Below, piece after piece: positions 6,908 to 14,496 of a stretch of DNA of 16,706 bases. Source of the DNA: Ruminococcus sp. CAG:563 (GTDB lineage: Bacteria > Bacillota > Clostridia > Oscillospirales > Acutalibacteraceae); the NCBI GenBank assembly GCA_000434915.1, contig FR882041.1, positions 1-16,706 of the forward strand, written 5' to 3'. Position numbers and translations under genes: made by a program. Numbering within the stretch: the first letter of the stretch is position 1; every line of letters starts with the position of its first letter. The notes beneath the pieces are model-generated. The model did not search any database and was not told the DNA's origin. It saw nothing but the letters and a program-made list of their open reading frames with translations.

Positions 6908-8738
6908 CGCATTTACCTCCGTTAAGTCGGTTCGCTCCGCAGCCTGCACATTTAATTCTGCAATGCGGAGTTGTGACGCTTTCGTGCGCCTTTTTGTTCT
7001 CGTTCATCAGGAATTTTTTGCTTATGCCGTAGTCCAAATGATCCCATGGAAGAATCTCATCAAAATCACGGCGGCGATTGGCATAAAAGCTCGGGTCGAG
7101 TCCTGCTTCATCAAAAGCCTCCATCCATTTGTCGAAATCAAAATGATCATCCCAGCTGTCAAATTTACAACCCTTTTTCCACGCCAGCTCCAAAACCTTT
7201 GAAAGGCGTCGATCGCCTCTTGCAAACACGCCTTCGAGGAAGCTCGTCGGGGTAAGGTGAGTTGAAATTCTGATCTTCTTCGTAGTAACACTTGCATATA
7301 AATGCTTTTGCTTTTCTTCAAGCTGCTCCATGGTGTCCTGCGGCTCCCACTGGAACGGAGTGAACGGCTTCGGTACAAAGGAGGACGCACTTATACTTAC
7401 CTGAACTCCCTTGCCCTTAGGTCTGTCCGGATTGCGGTAGAATTCGTCAACTACCTGCTGTCCGAGCCGGGCAATTCCTGCGACATCTTCAAGCGTTTCT
7501 GTCGGCAAACCAATCATAAAATACAGCTTGACAGCAGTCCAGCCGCCCGAGAAAGCCATATTTACGGTTTTCATAACATCATCATAGGTAACGTTTTTAT
7601 TGATTGCGTCACGCAAACGCTGAGTTCCTGCTTCGGGAGCGAAAGTCAGGCTGCTTCGGCGAACTTCGGTCAGTTTTTCCATAAGCTCATCCGAAAAATT
7701 ATCAACTCTCAGCGACGGAAGCGCAACATTTATATTTTCCTCCGTTGTCCATTTCAGCATAGACGTGAGCAACGGTTGAAGCCCGGTGTAGTCGCTTGTA
7801 CTCAATGAGCAAAGAGAGATTTCGTCATAACCCGTGCTTTCGCAAAGAGTACGGCACTGCTCCTCAACAACCTCGGGAGATTTCTCCCTTATCGGCCTGT
7901 ACAAAAATCCCGCCTGACAAAAGCGGCAACCTCTTATGCATCCACGGAAAATTTCCGCCGTCACTCTGTCATGAACAACCTCGATTGAGGGAACAACAAA
8001 GCTCTCCGGATAATACACCTTGTCCATATCCTCAACTATCGCCTTGACTGCCTTTTCGGGTGCAGTTTCTTTGTTAGTTACGCTCTTGATTGTGCCGTCC
8101 TCTTTATATTCAACGTCGTAGAAAGCCGGAACATAAAAACCCTTGAGCTGTGCAACCTCACGCAGAAGCTCAATCTTCGGCGAGCCGAGCTTTTTGTGCT
8201 TGCGAATAAGGTCAACGAGCTGAACCGTAGTCTCCTCACCGTCACCGAGCATGAAAATATCAATAAAATCGGCAATCGGTTCGCCGTTGCACGCACACGG
8301 ACCTCCGGCAACAACAAGCGGAGCAAGCTCGGTTCTGTCCTTGGAATAGAGAGGTATTCCCGCAAGGTCAAGCATATTAAGAATGTTTGAGTAGCTCAAT
8401 TCATATTGGAGCGTAAAGCCGAGCATATCAAATTCATCAAGCGGGTCTCCGCTCTCAAGTGCCCAAAGCCTGATATTGTTCTCACGCATTTTTTCTTCCA
8501 TATCAACATCGGGCGCAAACACACGCTCGCACCATGCATAGTCAATCCTGTTGACAACGGAGTACAAAATCTTCATGCCGAGATGCGACATGCCGATCTC
8601 ATATGTGTCCGGGAAGCAGAACGCATATCTGACGTCCACCTTATTCTTATCTTTTATTACGCTGTTCAGCTCGCCTCCGACATAGCGTCCCGGCTTCTGA
8701 ACCTCCTGCAAAATTTTTTCAATCTTTTGCGAAAACAT
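6888..8738 (-). CDS. TIGR03960-family radical SAM protein
   Basis: A 616-aa radical SAM enzyme of the TIGR03960 type (B12-binding-domain/YgiQ-like group). The N-terminal half resembles a cobalamin-binding-type fold, with CFPDTYEIGMSHLG at 41-54, AGGPCACNGEP at 144-153 and GDGEE at 165-169. The 4Fe-4S motif CIRGCRFC places Cys267, Cys271 and Cys274 for cluster and S-adenosylmethionine binding. FAPEAGTQRLRDAINK and the later SxSSFVPKPFTPFQW are also typical. The C-terminus carries a Cys-rich tail, HCRIKCAGCG and a last Cys in GGKC. The substrate is unknown for the family. The start ATG 8736-8738 has AAGGTGA upstream. In many Clostridia ribonuclease G and rplU-rpmA follow this pair; here the GT-C-like genes do. 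Confidence 0.93.
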   Translation of the reverse strand: MFSQKIEKILQEVQKPGRYVGGELNSVIKDKNKVDVRYAFCFPDTYEIGMSHLGMKILYSVVNRIDYAWCERVFAPDVDMEEKMRENNIRLWALESGDPLDEFDMLGFTLQYELSYSNILNMLDLAGIPLYSKDRTELAPLVVAGGPCACNGEPIADFIDIFMLGDGEETTVQLVDLIRKHKKLGSPKIELLREVAQLKGFYVPAFYDVEYKEDGTIKSVTNKETAPEKAVKAIVEDMDKVYYPESFVVPSIEVVHDRVTAEIFRGCIRGCRFCQAGFLYRPIREKSPEVVEEQCRTLCESTGYDEISLCSLSTSDYTGLQPLLTSMLKWTTEENINVALPSLRVDNFSDELMEKLTEVRRSSLTFAPEAGTQRLRDAINKNVTYDDVMKTVNMAFSGGWTAVKLYFMIGLPTETLEDVAGIARLGQQVVDEFYRNPDRPKGKGVQVSISASSFVPKPFTPFQWEPQDTMEQLEEKQKHLYASVTTKKIRISTHLTPTSFLEGVFARGDRRLSKVLELAWKKGCKFDSWDDHFDFDKWMEAFDEAGLDPSFYANRRRDFDEILPWDHLDYGISKKFLMNENKKAHESVTTPHCRIKCAGCGANRLNGGKCDARSEA

Positions 8739-8750
8739 GGAATCACCTTT

Positions 8751-9812
8751 TTAATATATATATTTCAACCATTTAAAGCCACGCATTTTACTTAATGACA
8801 CAACCGCCGTTGATAATAGCACCGCAACAAAAACTGTTGTAAAATAAACCAAAAATCTATTTTCCGCAAAGGCGGTTATTCCGGTTTTTTCGGCAATTAA
8901 CGCAAAAATTTCACTCATCATAAGCAAGTGTGAAAAATAAATAATCGAACTGTAGCTGCGAATCGTTTTGTATTTTGGGGAATCTTTTAATTTAATGTCA
9001 CGGCACAATAAAAATACTGATGTGGAAAAAATATAAATCAGGAGGAACAAGACTGTCTCAGTCAAAAGGGTTTTTTCTTTATATGTTATCACGGAAAACC
9101 CTATCATTATTATAAAAGCAAAAAGAACAAACGAAATTTCATTTCTTGGTTTGTATCCCCTGAAATTTGACAGAAACATTCCTATTGCAACACAAGGCAG
9201 ACCCTTTTGACATACATTTAAGACAACCTCCGGAACGGCTTCCCATATCGTTTCAACAAAGGGAAAACAGCTATAAAGCATTGGCAGCATTTTTGAAATG
9301 AAAAAAATCATTAATGATATTATCAGAGTTGCATTGGATGACAACTTTTTCCTGATAAAATATACGACCGCTATTGAAATCATCAATGTATTAACATACC
9401 AAAGATGAACAAAAGAGGCTGAAAGAAAAAAATTAGTTAATATTTGAATTAGTGCGGAAATAAAGAGCTTGATTGTCATTCCTTCAAAGTAAATTCCATA
9501 ATACTTAATCAGATTTGACGGAATATACACAACCGTCCAAGCAATATAAAGAATCAAAAGCCTTTTTTCATAGCTGATAAAGCTTTTTCTGCCGTTGTTT
9601 TCTTTTTCGATTCTTTTGAAAAAAAGGAAAGATGATGTTATAAAAAAGAACGGAACGGCGGCTGCGCATATTACCTCTTCCAAAATAAATTTAGGAAAAG
9701 GATGCGATGAGGAAATGAGAGGCTTATGAATCATCACGACCAAGAAAGACATAATCAGTTTCATAACATCTATCATATTATAACAAACATTTTTTTCTTT
9801 AATATTGTCCAC
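8751..9812 (-). CDS. Acyltransferase-3 family membrane protein
   Basis: A 353-aa polytopic membrane protein of the acyltransferase-3 (PF01757) family, which transfers acetyl or other acyl groups to envelope glycans, lipids or exported sugars. Signatures are IDVMKLIMSFLVVMIHKP (14-31), with the conserved histidine at about 29 in TM1, AVPFFFITSSFLFF (52-65) and HLWYVNTL further on; about ten hydrophobic segments follow. Two GTG starts are possible. I chose the one at 9810-9812 because a G-rich ribosome-binding site (GAGAGGGGG) ends 8 nt upstream; the GTG at 9831-9833 adds seven residues and overlaps that site. It is the first gene of the apparent operon, 12 nt before the radical SAM gene, and the acceptor molecule is unknown. 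Confidence 0.88.
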   Translation of the reverse strand: MDNIKEKNVCYNMIDVMKLIMSFLVVMIHKPLISSSHPFPKFILEEVICAAAVPFFFITSSFLFFKRIEKENNGRKSFISYEKRLLILYIAWTVVYIPSNLIKYYGIYFEGMTIKLFISALIQILTNFFLSASFVHLWYVNTLMISIAVVYFIRKKLSSNATLIISLMIFFISKMLPMLYSCFPFVETIWEAVPEVVLNVCQKGLPCVAIGMFLSNFRGYKPRNEISFVLFAFIIMIGFSVITYKEKTLLTETVLFLLIYIFSTSVFLLCRDIKLKDSPKYKTIRSYSSIIYFSHLLMMSEIFALIAEKTGITAFAENRFLVYFTTVFVAVLLSTAVVSLSKMRGFKWLKYIY

Positions 9813-9850
9813 AGCAGTTACCCCCTCTCCCACAAAAATGTATTTGTTTT

Positions 9851-9879
9851 ATTTTACTATGAACCGACGTTTTTTTCAA
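9851..9879 (-). promoter_or_regulatory. Sigma-A-type promoter for the minus-strand operon
   Basis: Minus strand: -35 TTGAAA (9874-9879), 17 bp spacer, -10 TAAAAT (9851-9856). It lies about 40 bp before the acyltransferase start and could drive all five genes down to 2899, since no strong terminator is seen between them. Confidence 0.7.
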
Positions 9880-9962
9880 GTAAAATAATATATAATTAGA
9901 GTTAGTTGTATAGCAAACAAATCAATTAAAAATCTATTCACAGGAAATTCACAAAGTTTTGG

Positions 9963-9968
9963 TAAAAT
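9963..9968 (+). promoter_or_regulatory. Possible extended -10 promoter element
   Basis: TGG immediately before TAAAAT gives an extended -10 shape about 30 bp before the TIM-barrel gene start. No good -35 hexamer is at 16-18 bp; TTCACA is 20 bp away. Weak. Confidence 0.35.
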
Positions 9969-9997
9969 ATGTGTATCAAAAATAAGGAGTGGTTTAA

Positions 9998-10675
9998 ATG
10001 GCAAAGGCATTGCCGAAGCCGATTGACGGAACATTGAGAAAGTTTTCTTTGCGTGTTCCCGAGGTTATCCGTGAGTGCAGCGGGATTGTTGTTTTTGGAA
10101 AGAGGATAAAATCGCTTGTTTTTTCAACCGATGTTGCTATAATCAGAAATGTTAACGCAGATGCGATAATTGCCGTATATCCGTTCACACCACAGCCGAT
10201 AATAACTCAGGCAATTTTGTCCGCTTCGGACATCCCTGTCTTTGTCGGTGTCGGCGGAGGCTTGACGAGCGGAAAAAGAATTCTCAGCCTTTCCACCTTT
10301 GCCGAAATGCAGGGTGCAACGGGCGTTGTTCTCAACGCTCCCGTTTCAAACGAAATTGTTCGTGAAGTCAGTGAGAATGTTGATATTCCGACGGTTATGA
10401 CCGTTGTTCGTGATGACGACGATATTCAGGCTCGCATTGATGCAGGTGCGGCTATTCTCAATGTCTCCGCAGCTTCACGCACACCCGAAATCGTTGCCAA
10501 AATCCGCAAAGATTTTCACGACATTCCGATTATTGCAACGGGCGGCCCAACCGAGGAATCGATCAGGGAAACCATTCGGGCGGGTGCAAATGCAATCACA
10601 TGGACTCCGCCCTCAAACGGCGAAATTTTCCGTGATGTCATGGACGCATACCGAGCCGGTCAGCCGCACCCATAA
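9998..10675 (+). CDS. Small TIM-barrel protein, function unknown
   Basis: A 225-aa soluble protein with TIM-barrel character: repeating beta-alpha units, a GVGGGLTSGKR loop (84-94) and a C-terminal phosphate-binding-type loop IIATGGPTEESIRETIRAGANAI (two quoted parts: IIATGGPTEE and IRAGANAI). The pattern recalls aldolase-type barrels that bind a phosphate or FMN. Close relatives in Clostridia are usually labelled just 'hydrolase', a name without experimental support that I know of. The start ATG has AAGGAG at a good distance. It is followed after 24 nt by a nitroreductase-like gene, probably in one transcript, which suggests a redox or flavin-linked pathway but does not fix the reaction. Confidence 0.75.
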   Translation: MAKALPKPIDGTLRKFSLRVPEVIRECSGIVVFGKRIKSLVFSTDVAIIRNVNADAIIAVYPFTPQPIITQAILSASDIPVFVGVGGGLTSGKRILSLSTFAEMQGATGVVLNAPVSNEIVREVSENVDIPTVMTVVRDDDDIQARIDAGAAILNVSAASRTPEIVAKIRKDFHDIPIIATGGPTEESIRETIRAGANAITWTPPSNGEIFRDVMDAYRAGQPHP

Positions 10676-10699
10676 AATGATTATAAAGAAGGCGATTAT

Positions 10700-11359
10700 A
10701 TGACCCTTGTCGAAGCAATTACATCAAGACATTCCGTGCGCAGTTTTACAGAGCAAAAAATCGACGGTTCAACGGCAGCCGAGCTTCAGAAAATGATTGA
10801 TGACTGCAACCGGCTGAGCGGATTTAATATTCAGCTTGTGCTTGATGAGCCGAACGCTTTTTCAACACGAATGGCTCGTTACGGCCGTTTTCAAAACTGT
10901 AGGAACTACATCGCAATGATTGGCCCTAAAGGACACGATGAGGACTGCGGCTATTACGGTGAAAAAATCGTTATCAAAGCACAGCAGCTCGGCCTGAATT
11001 CCTGCTGGGTTGCAATGAGCTACGGGAAGTCCAAAGTACCCTGTAAAATTCCGAGCGGTCAAAAGCTATACGTTGTCATCGCTCTCGGCTACGGAACAAA
11101 TCAGGGCGTTCAGCACAAATCCAAAAGCATGGACGAATTGTGCAAGGTCAACGGAGACATGCCGCAATGGTTTTTTAACGCAATGACGCTTGCAATGCTT
11201 GCACCGACCGCCGTTAACCAGCAAAAATTTTTGTTCACCCTTGATAACGATACGGTGCATGCAAAAGCACTCCAATCTTTCTATTCCAAAATGGATTTGG
11301 GAATTGCCAAATATCACTTTGAAATCGGTGCAGGCGATGCGGAATTCAAGTGGGCATAA
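10700..11359 (+). CDS. Nitroreductase-like flavoprotein (TM1586-type)
   Basis: A 219-aa protein of the nitroreductase superfamily, FMN-dependent NAD(P)H oxidoreductases. The N-terminus SRHSVRSF (9-16) is the FMN phosphate-binding region. GLNSCWVAMSYGKS near 97-110 and the C-terminal MLAPTAVNQQKFLF match the split two-lobe arrangement of the TM1586 subgroup. The physiological substrate cannot be read from the sequence. The ribosome-binding site is weak (GAAGG), consistent with coupling to the gene before it. A terminator follows 16 nt after the stop, so this is a two-gene operon. Confidence 0.85.
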   Translation: MTLVEAITSRHSVRSFTEQKIDGSTAAELQKMIDDCNRLSGFNIQLVLDEPNAFSTRMARYGRFQNCRNYIAMIGPKGHDEDCGYYGEKIVIKAQQLGLNSCWVAMSYGKSKVPCKIPSGQKLYVVIALGYGTNQGVQHKSKSMDELCKVNGDMPQWFFNAMTLAMLAPTAVNQQKFLFTLDNDTVHAKALQSFYSKMDLGIAKYHFEIGAGDAEFKWA

Positions 11360-11375
11360 ATTAAATAATATTTTC

Positions 11376-11408
11376 AACGGAACTGACAATTATTTGGTTC
11401 CGTTTTTT
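11376..11408 (+). terminator. Intrinsic terminator after nitroreductase-like gene
   Basis: AACGGAAC (11376-11383) pairs with GTTCCGTT (11397-11404), 13-nt loop, with a T run to 11408. Confidence 0.85.
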
Positions 11409-11409
11409 A

Positions 11410-11438
11410 TTGAAAAAAAACCTCCGATATGTTATTAT
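11410..11438 (+). promoter_or_regulatory. Sigma-A-type promoter for the beta-helix gene
   Basis: -35 TTGAAA (11410-11415), 17 bp spacer, -10 TATTAT (11433-11438). It begins two bases after the previous operon's terminator T run and lies 31 bp before the next start codon. Confidence 0.7.
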
Positions 11439-11447
11439 CTATGAAAA

Positions 11448-11465
11448 GAGAGAAAAAGGACTCTC
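11448..11465 (+). promoter_or_regulatory. Small hairpin displaying the Shine-Dalgarno
   Basis: GAGAG (11448-11452) can pair with CTCTC (11461-11465), leaving the AAAAAGGA ribosome-binding site in the 8-nt loop just before the ATG at 11469. Five base pairs only; a possible modulator of initiation. Confidence 0.3.
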
Positions 11466-11468
11466 GGC

Positions 11469-13649
11469 ATGGCAAAAAATTTTATTTCTTTTTTTCTTTC
11501 ACTGGCAATTATTTTTTCGGTGGCAGGCTTTGCCACCTATGCGGAGGATAAAACTATGATTTTTGTTTCACCAAACGGCAACGACAACTCAAGCGGTACG
11601 ATTGATGCCCCCCTCGCAACACTTTCCGCTGCCAAGGAAAAGGCAAAAGCACTTGACGGTGCGGTTACTGTTTGCTTCCGTGAGGGAACATACACAATCG
11701 ACGATACCGTTAATTTTGACAAAAACGATAAATCCGGCGTTGTTTATAAAGCTTACAGCAACGAAAAGGTTATGTTCACCTCCGGCAGCCCTTACACAGG
11801 ATTTGAGGAATGCACGGTAAACGGCGTACGTGCTTTTAAAAAGGATATCGGCAAGGGTGCAGATTTCAATATTCTTTTCAACGAGCAAACCACGCTTTCA
11901 AGAACTCGCTATCCCGAAAGCGGATATTTTTATGTTAACGATGTTTCCGATGATGACATTCAGCCGGGCGACGATAAAAACGACCAATATCATACGGGAT
12001 TTTTGGGTATGTACATTGATAATAGCAACTTTTTCGATTTCAAGAATATGGAAGATGTTGAAATAAAGCTTCTTCATTTTTGGAAGGATGAAACACTTTT
12101 AATAAAGTCCTACGACAAAAAGACGGGTCATATCGCTTTTAACAAAACATCTACCATGAGAATAAACAAAAATGACCGCTTCTTCCTTCAAAATGTTTTT
12201 GAAACGCTTAACAAACCCGGTCAGTGGTATCTCGACAAATGCGAAGGCGTTCTCTACGTCATCCCCAACGAAAGCGATACGCCCGAAAATTATACCGTTT
12301 GGGGGTCAACAACAGAGACTATGATCTCCGTCGACGGTGTTGACGGAATTTCCTTTGAAAACATTCTCTTTCGTGCCAACGGATTTTTTTATCTCCCCAA
12401 GCGTGAATTCACTCAGGCGGCATACGATGTAAAATCCTGTATCTCTTATAAAAACGCAAAGAACTTCCATATAAAAAATTGTGAGTTCAGAGACATCGCT
12501 GCCTGCTCGGTTTTCTTCGGCAGCAATGTTCGGACCGCCTCGGTTGAAAGTTGCCTTTTCAACAATATAGGTGCACAGGCTGTCTATGTCCATGGCGAAA
12601 ACATTGACGTTAACGACCCGAGCGTTACCAGAAATATAACCATCTCCAACAATCTAATTACCAAATACGGCAGAACATATTTTAATGCCGTTGCAATTCT
12701 TGTTATTCATGCAAATTCCGTTAATATCACGCACAACGAAATTCATGACGGTTATTACACGGCTATTTCTGTCGGCTGGGTTTGGGGCTATGCCTACAAC
12801 GTTTGCTATAACAACAAGGTTTGTGACAACCTGATTTATAACATCGGTCAGGGATGGCTTTCCGACATGGGCGGAATATATATGCTCGGCAATCAGCCGA
12901 ACACTGTTATTTCTGGCAACGTTATTCACAATGTAAGTGCCGATCCCGAGGAGGGCGGCTACGGTGGCTGGGGAATCTACCTTGACGAAGGCTCGTCATA
13001 TATGCTTGTTGAAAAAAATCTTGTTTACTCCTGCGGCAGTGACTCTTATCATCTCCATTACGGCTCATACAATACGGTTAGGAATAACATCTTCGCACTC
13101 AGCGGAGAATCCCAAATCAGAATCGTTACCGCACCGACTCATTGCACGCCCGATGACGGCGGACATAAAACCGTTGACCTCTGCAACAATATTATTCTCA
13201 CGGACCAAAAGGTCCGTGCCTTATCCTATATGCATAACACTTCAACAATGGACGAACGCAACAATACTTATTGGGATCTTTCGTCGGGCGATAAGCTTTA
13301 TGCAAGCGAAGACTCACGCCCTGATTGTTCATTAAGCATTAAAACCGCGCAGAGAACAGGTTATATTCATTCGCCGATTATTGCCGACCCAATGTTTCTT
13401 GACGCCGCAAACTTTGATTTTGAACTCAGTCCCGATTCTCCGTCAATCGCAGCAGGCTTTGAGCCTTGGGATTACTCAAACGCAGGCACACTTCCCGGAA
13501 CAACTATCGGACTTTCGTCCGAGGGCGGCACGACCGCTTATAACGCAAATTCATCACACGTTCCAATGACACCCGCAAGAGAACAAAACTGTTTCTTTGC
13601 CGAAATTATCAACGCAATTTATTTCTTCTTTAAAAATCTTTTCGGATAA
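11469..13649 (+). CDS. Secreted right-handed beta-helix protein, GH141-like
   Basis: A 726-aa exported protein. Residues 1-25 form a signal peptide ending ATYA, with cleavage expected before EDK. FVSPNGNDNSSGTIDAPLAT (32-51) is the usual N-terminal signature of right-handed parallel beta-helix proteins that act on polysaccharides. A jelly-roll-like part follows (VVYKAYSNEKVMFTSG, then LFNEQTTLSRTRYPESGYF), and repeated N-rich rungs (NNLITKYG, NLIYNIGQG, NVIHNVSA, NLVYSCGS, NNIFALSG) span about 380-560. YLDEGSSYMLVEKNLVYSCG and HLHYG resemble GH141-type enzymes, so a plant or mucin glycan hydrolase is plausible but not proven. The C-terminus is an amphipathic FFAEIINAIYFFFKNLFG. No dockerin, sorting motif or CBM was recognised. 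Own promoter and terminator: monocistronic. Confidence 0.85.
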   Translation: MAKNFISFFLSLAIIFSVAGFATYAEDKTMIFVSPNGNDNSSGTIDAPLATLSAAKEKAKALDGAVTVCFREGTYTIDDTVNFDKNDKSGVVYKAYSNEKVMFTSGSPYTGFEECTVNGVRAFKKDIGKGADFNILFNEQTTLSRTRYPESGYFYVNDVSDDDIQPGDDKNDQYHTGFLGMYIDNSNFFDFKNMEDVEIKLLHFWKDETLLIKSYDKKTGHIAFNKTSTMRINKNDRFFLQNVFETLNKPGQWYLDKCEGVLYVIPNESDTPENYTVWGSTTETMISVDGVDGISFENILFRANGFFYLPKREFTQAAYDVKSCISYKNAKNFHIKNCEFRDIAACSVFFGSNVRTASVESCLFNNIGAQAVYVHGENIDVNDPSVTRNITISNNLITKYGRTYFNAVAILVIHANSVNITHNEIHDGYYTAISVGWVWGYAYNVCYNNKVCDNLIYNIGQGWLSDMGGIYMLGNQPNTVISGNVIHNVSADPEEGGYGGWGIYLDEGSSYMLVEKNLVYSCGSDSYHLHYGSYNTVRNNIFALSGESQIRIVTAPTHCTPDDGGHKTVDLCNNIILTDQKVRALSYMHNTSTMDERNNTYWDLSSGDKLYASEDSRPDCSLSIKTAQRTGYIHSPIIADPMFLDAANFDFELSPDSPSIAAGFEPWDYSNAGTLPGTTIGLSSEGGTTAYNANSSHVPMTPAREQNCFFAEIINAIYFFFKNLFG

Positions 13650-13663
13650 ATTTGTTAAAACAA

Positions 13664-13712
13664 AAGCTCGGAGATAACTGATAAACCAGTTCCTCCGAGC
13701 TTCAGTTTTTTT
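13664..13712 (+). terminator. Strong intrinsic terminator after the beta-helix gene
   Basis: AAGCTCGGAG (13664-13673) pairs with CTCCGAGCTT (13693-13702); an inner AACTG/CAGTT extends the stem. Seven T follow at 13706-13712. Confidence 0.92.
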
Positions 13713-13729
13713 ATTTACTTGTATTCAAA

Positions 13730-13801
13730 AAAACCGTACACGATACATTCGTTTGTTTCGCGGTCAGCAGAGTCACATATGAAGCGATCGTGTACGGTTT
13801 T
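13730..13801. repeat. Perfect 15-bp inverted repeat
   Basis: AAAACCGTACACGAT (13730-13744) and its exact reverse complement (13787-13801) enclose 42 bp. Runs of A before and T after could make it a terminator read from either side, but the 42-nt loop is long for one, so a small mobile-repeat remnant is also possible. Confidence 0.8.
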
Positions 13802-13807
13802 ATGACT

Positions 13808-13836
13808 CTATGTTCCCGTTAATGCCGGAAACATAG
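13808..13836. repeat. Hairpin, 11-bp arms with one mismatch
   Basis: CTATGTTCCCG (13808-13818) pairs with CGGAAACATAG (13826-13836) over a 7-nt loop, with one mismatch. It follows the 15-bp inverted repeat by 6 bp and has no T run. Confidence 0.7.
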
Positions 13837-13964
13837 GAATCATTTCATGTATTGAACAGCAAATTTGCTTGGATGTTTGCAAGCTCATCCGTATGGACAA
13901 TATCAAAGCATATATTTAAAATTTCCCTTGAGCTTTCTCGCCATGTTTGTTCAAGCAAGCCGCA

Positions 13965-14366
13965 TTATTTCGGGTAAGCATACGATACAACAGTTTCCGA
14001 GCCGGCGGTAAAGGTTACCTTCAATCTGTAATCGGCAAGGACATTGATGAGTCTGTCCTCCTCCATGGTCAAATAAGTTCCTGTTTTTGAAGAGTTCCAT
14101 GTTTCTATTGTTTGATATGTACCGCTTTTCTTCTTCTGCAATTCCATCTTTATCTTTAATGACATTGACTTCTTTGCATGCATAAACGCCGAGGACGTTG
14201 AATTAACACCTGAAATAACTAATGCACAGCCGTGATTTGATATATTCGCATACCTTGGTTCTACCGGCTCAGGCGAATCCACCTCCAACGCAATCGCTGC
14301 CATTGAGCCGCACATAAGCAGACACATGACTACGCAAAAAATTCTTTTTAAAACCTTTCTTACCAT
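13965..14366 (-). CDS. Small secreted protein of unknown function
   Basis: A 133-aa exported protein. The first ~27 residues are a signal peptide (basic VRKVLKR, then a hydrophobic core with several Cys and Met, ending near AIALE). The mature part has PRYANISNHGCALVISG (37-53), a MELQKKKSGTYQTIETW stretch (74-90) and a beta-rich C-terminus, like the many small all-beta secreted proteins of gut Clostridia; no function is known to me. I chose ATG 14364-14366: AGGAGG lies 12 nt upstream, rather far but the only site; the longer frame to 14471 would run through the putative promoter. It sits downstream of a DUF4367-type gene and shares its promoter motif. The reading frame stays open for 39 codons after the stop. 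Confidence 0.7.
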   Translation of the reverse strand: MVRKVLKRIFCVVMCLLMCGSMAAIALEVDSPEPVEPRYANISNHGCALVISGVNSTSSAFMHAKKSMSLKIKMELQKKKSGTYQTIETWNSSKTGTYLTMEEDRLINVLADYRLKVTFTAGSETVVSYAYPK

Positions 14367-14402
14367 AACAATAATAAACCTCCTTAAATTATGAATATGT
14401 AT

Positions 14403-14431
14403 ATATATGTAGCTTATCGCATTTTGTGACA
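14403..14431 (-). promoter_or_regulatory. ECF-like promoter, secreted-protein gene
   Basis: Minus strand TGTCACA (14425-14431), 14 bp, then ACATATATA (within 14402-14410). It matches, in sequence and spacing, the element before the DUF4367-type gene and is unlike the TTGAAA/TATAAT promoters elsewhere in the window. The TGTMACA -35 shape suits an extracytoplasmic-function sigma factor. Confidence 0.5.
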
Positions 14432-14496
14432 AAAAAATTTTATAATTTTTTCGTTTCTCTGTTTTGCACAAAAATATTCAGTATTTTATATCAATT

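Larger units (their letters stand above)
13713..13964. other. Hairpin-rich gene-free interval with coding traces
   Basis: Between the beta-helix terminator and the small secreted-protein gene there is no intact gene. It holds a 15-bp inverted repeat (13730-13801), a second hairpin (13808-13836), a 10-bp palindrome GCAAATTTGC near 13860, and two open minus-strand stretches without a convincing start: 13715-13807 (30 codons, ending in FICDSADRETNECIVYGFF-like residues) and 13845-13964 (39 codons). It looks like decayed coding DNA or an intergenic repeat. Confidence 0.55.

Noticed and set aside
6908..6949. Longer start for the DUF2344 protein
   Set aside because: Adds non-family residues; the well-spaced GGAGG favours the ATG at 6905-6907.
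13715..14000. CRISPR-like repeats
   Set aside because: The repeats are inverted, single pairs of hairpin arms, not regularly spaced direct repeats, and no cas gene is near.
14367..14471. 35-residue N-terminal extension of the small secreted protein
   Set aside because: Would hide the signal peptide and run through the promoter-like element; AGGAGG supports the ATG at 14364-14366.
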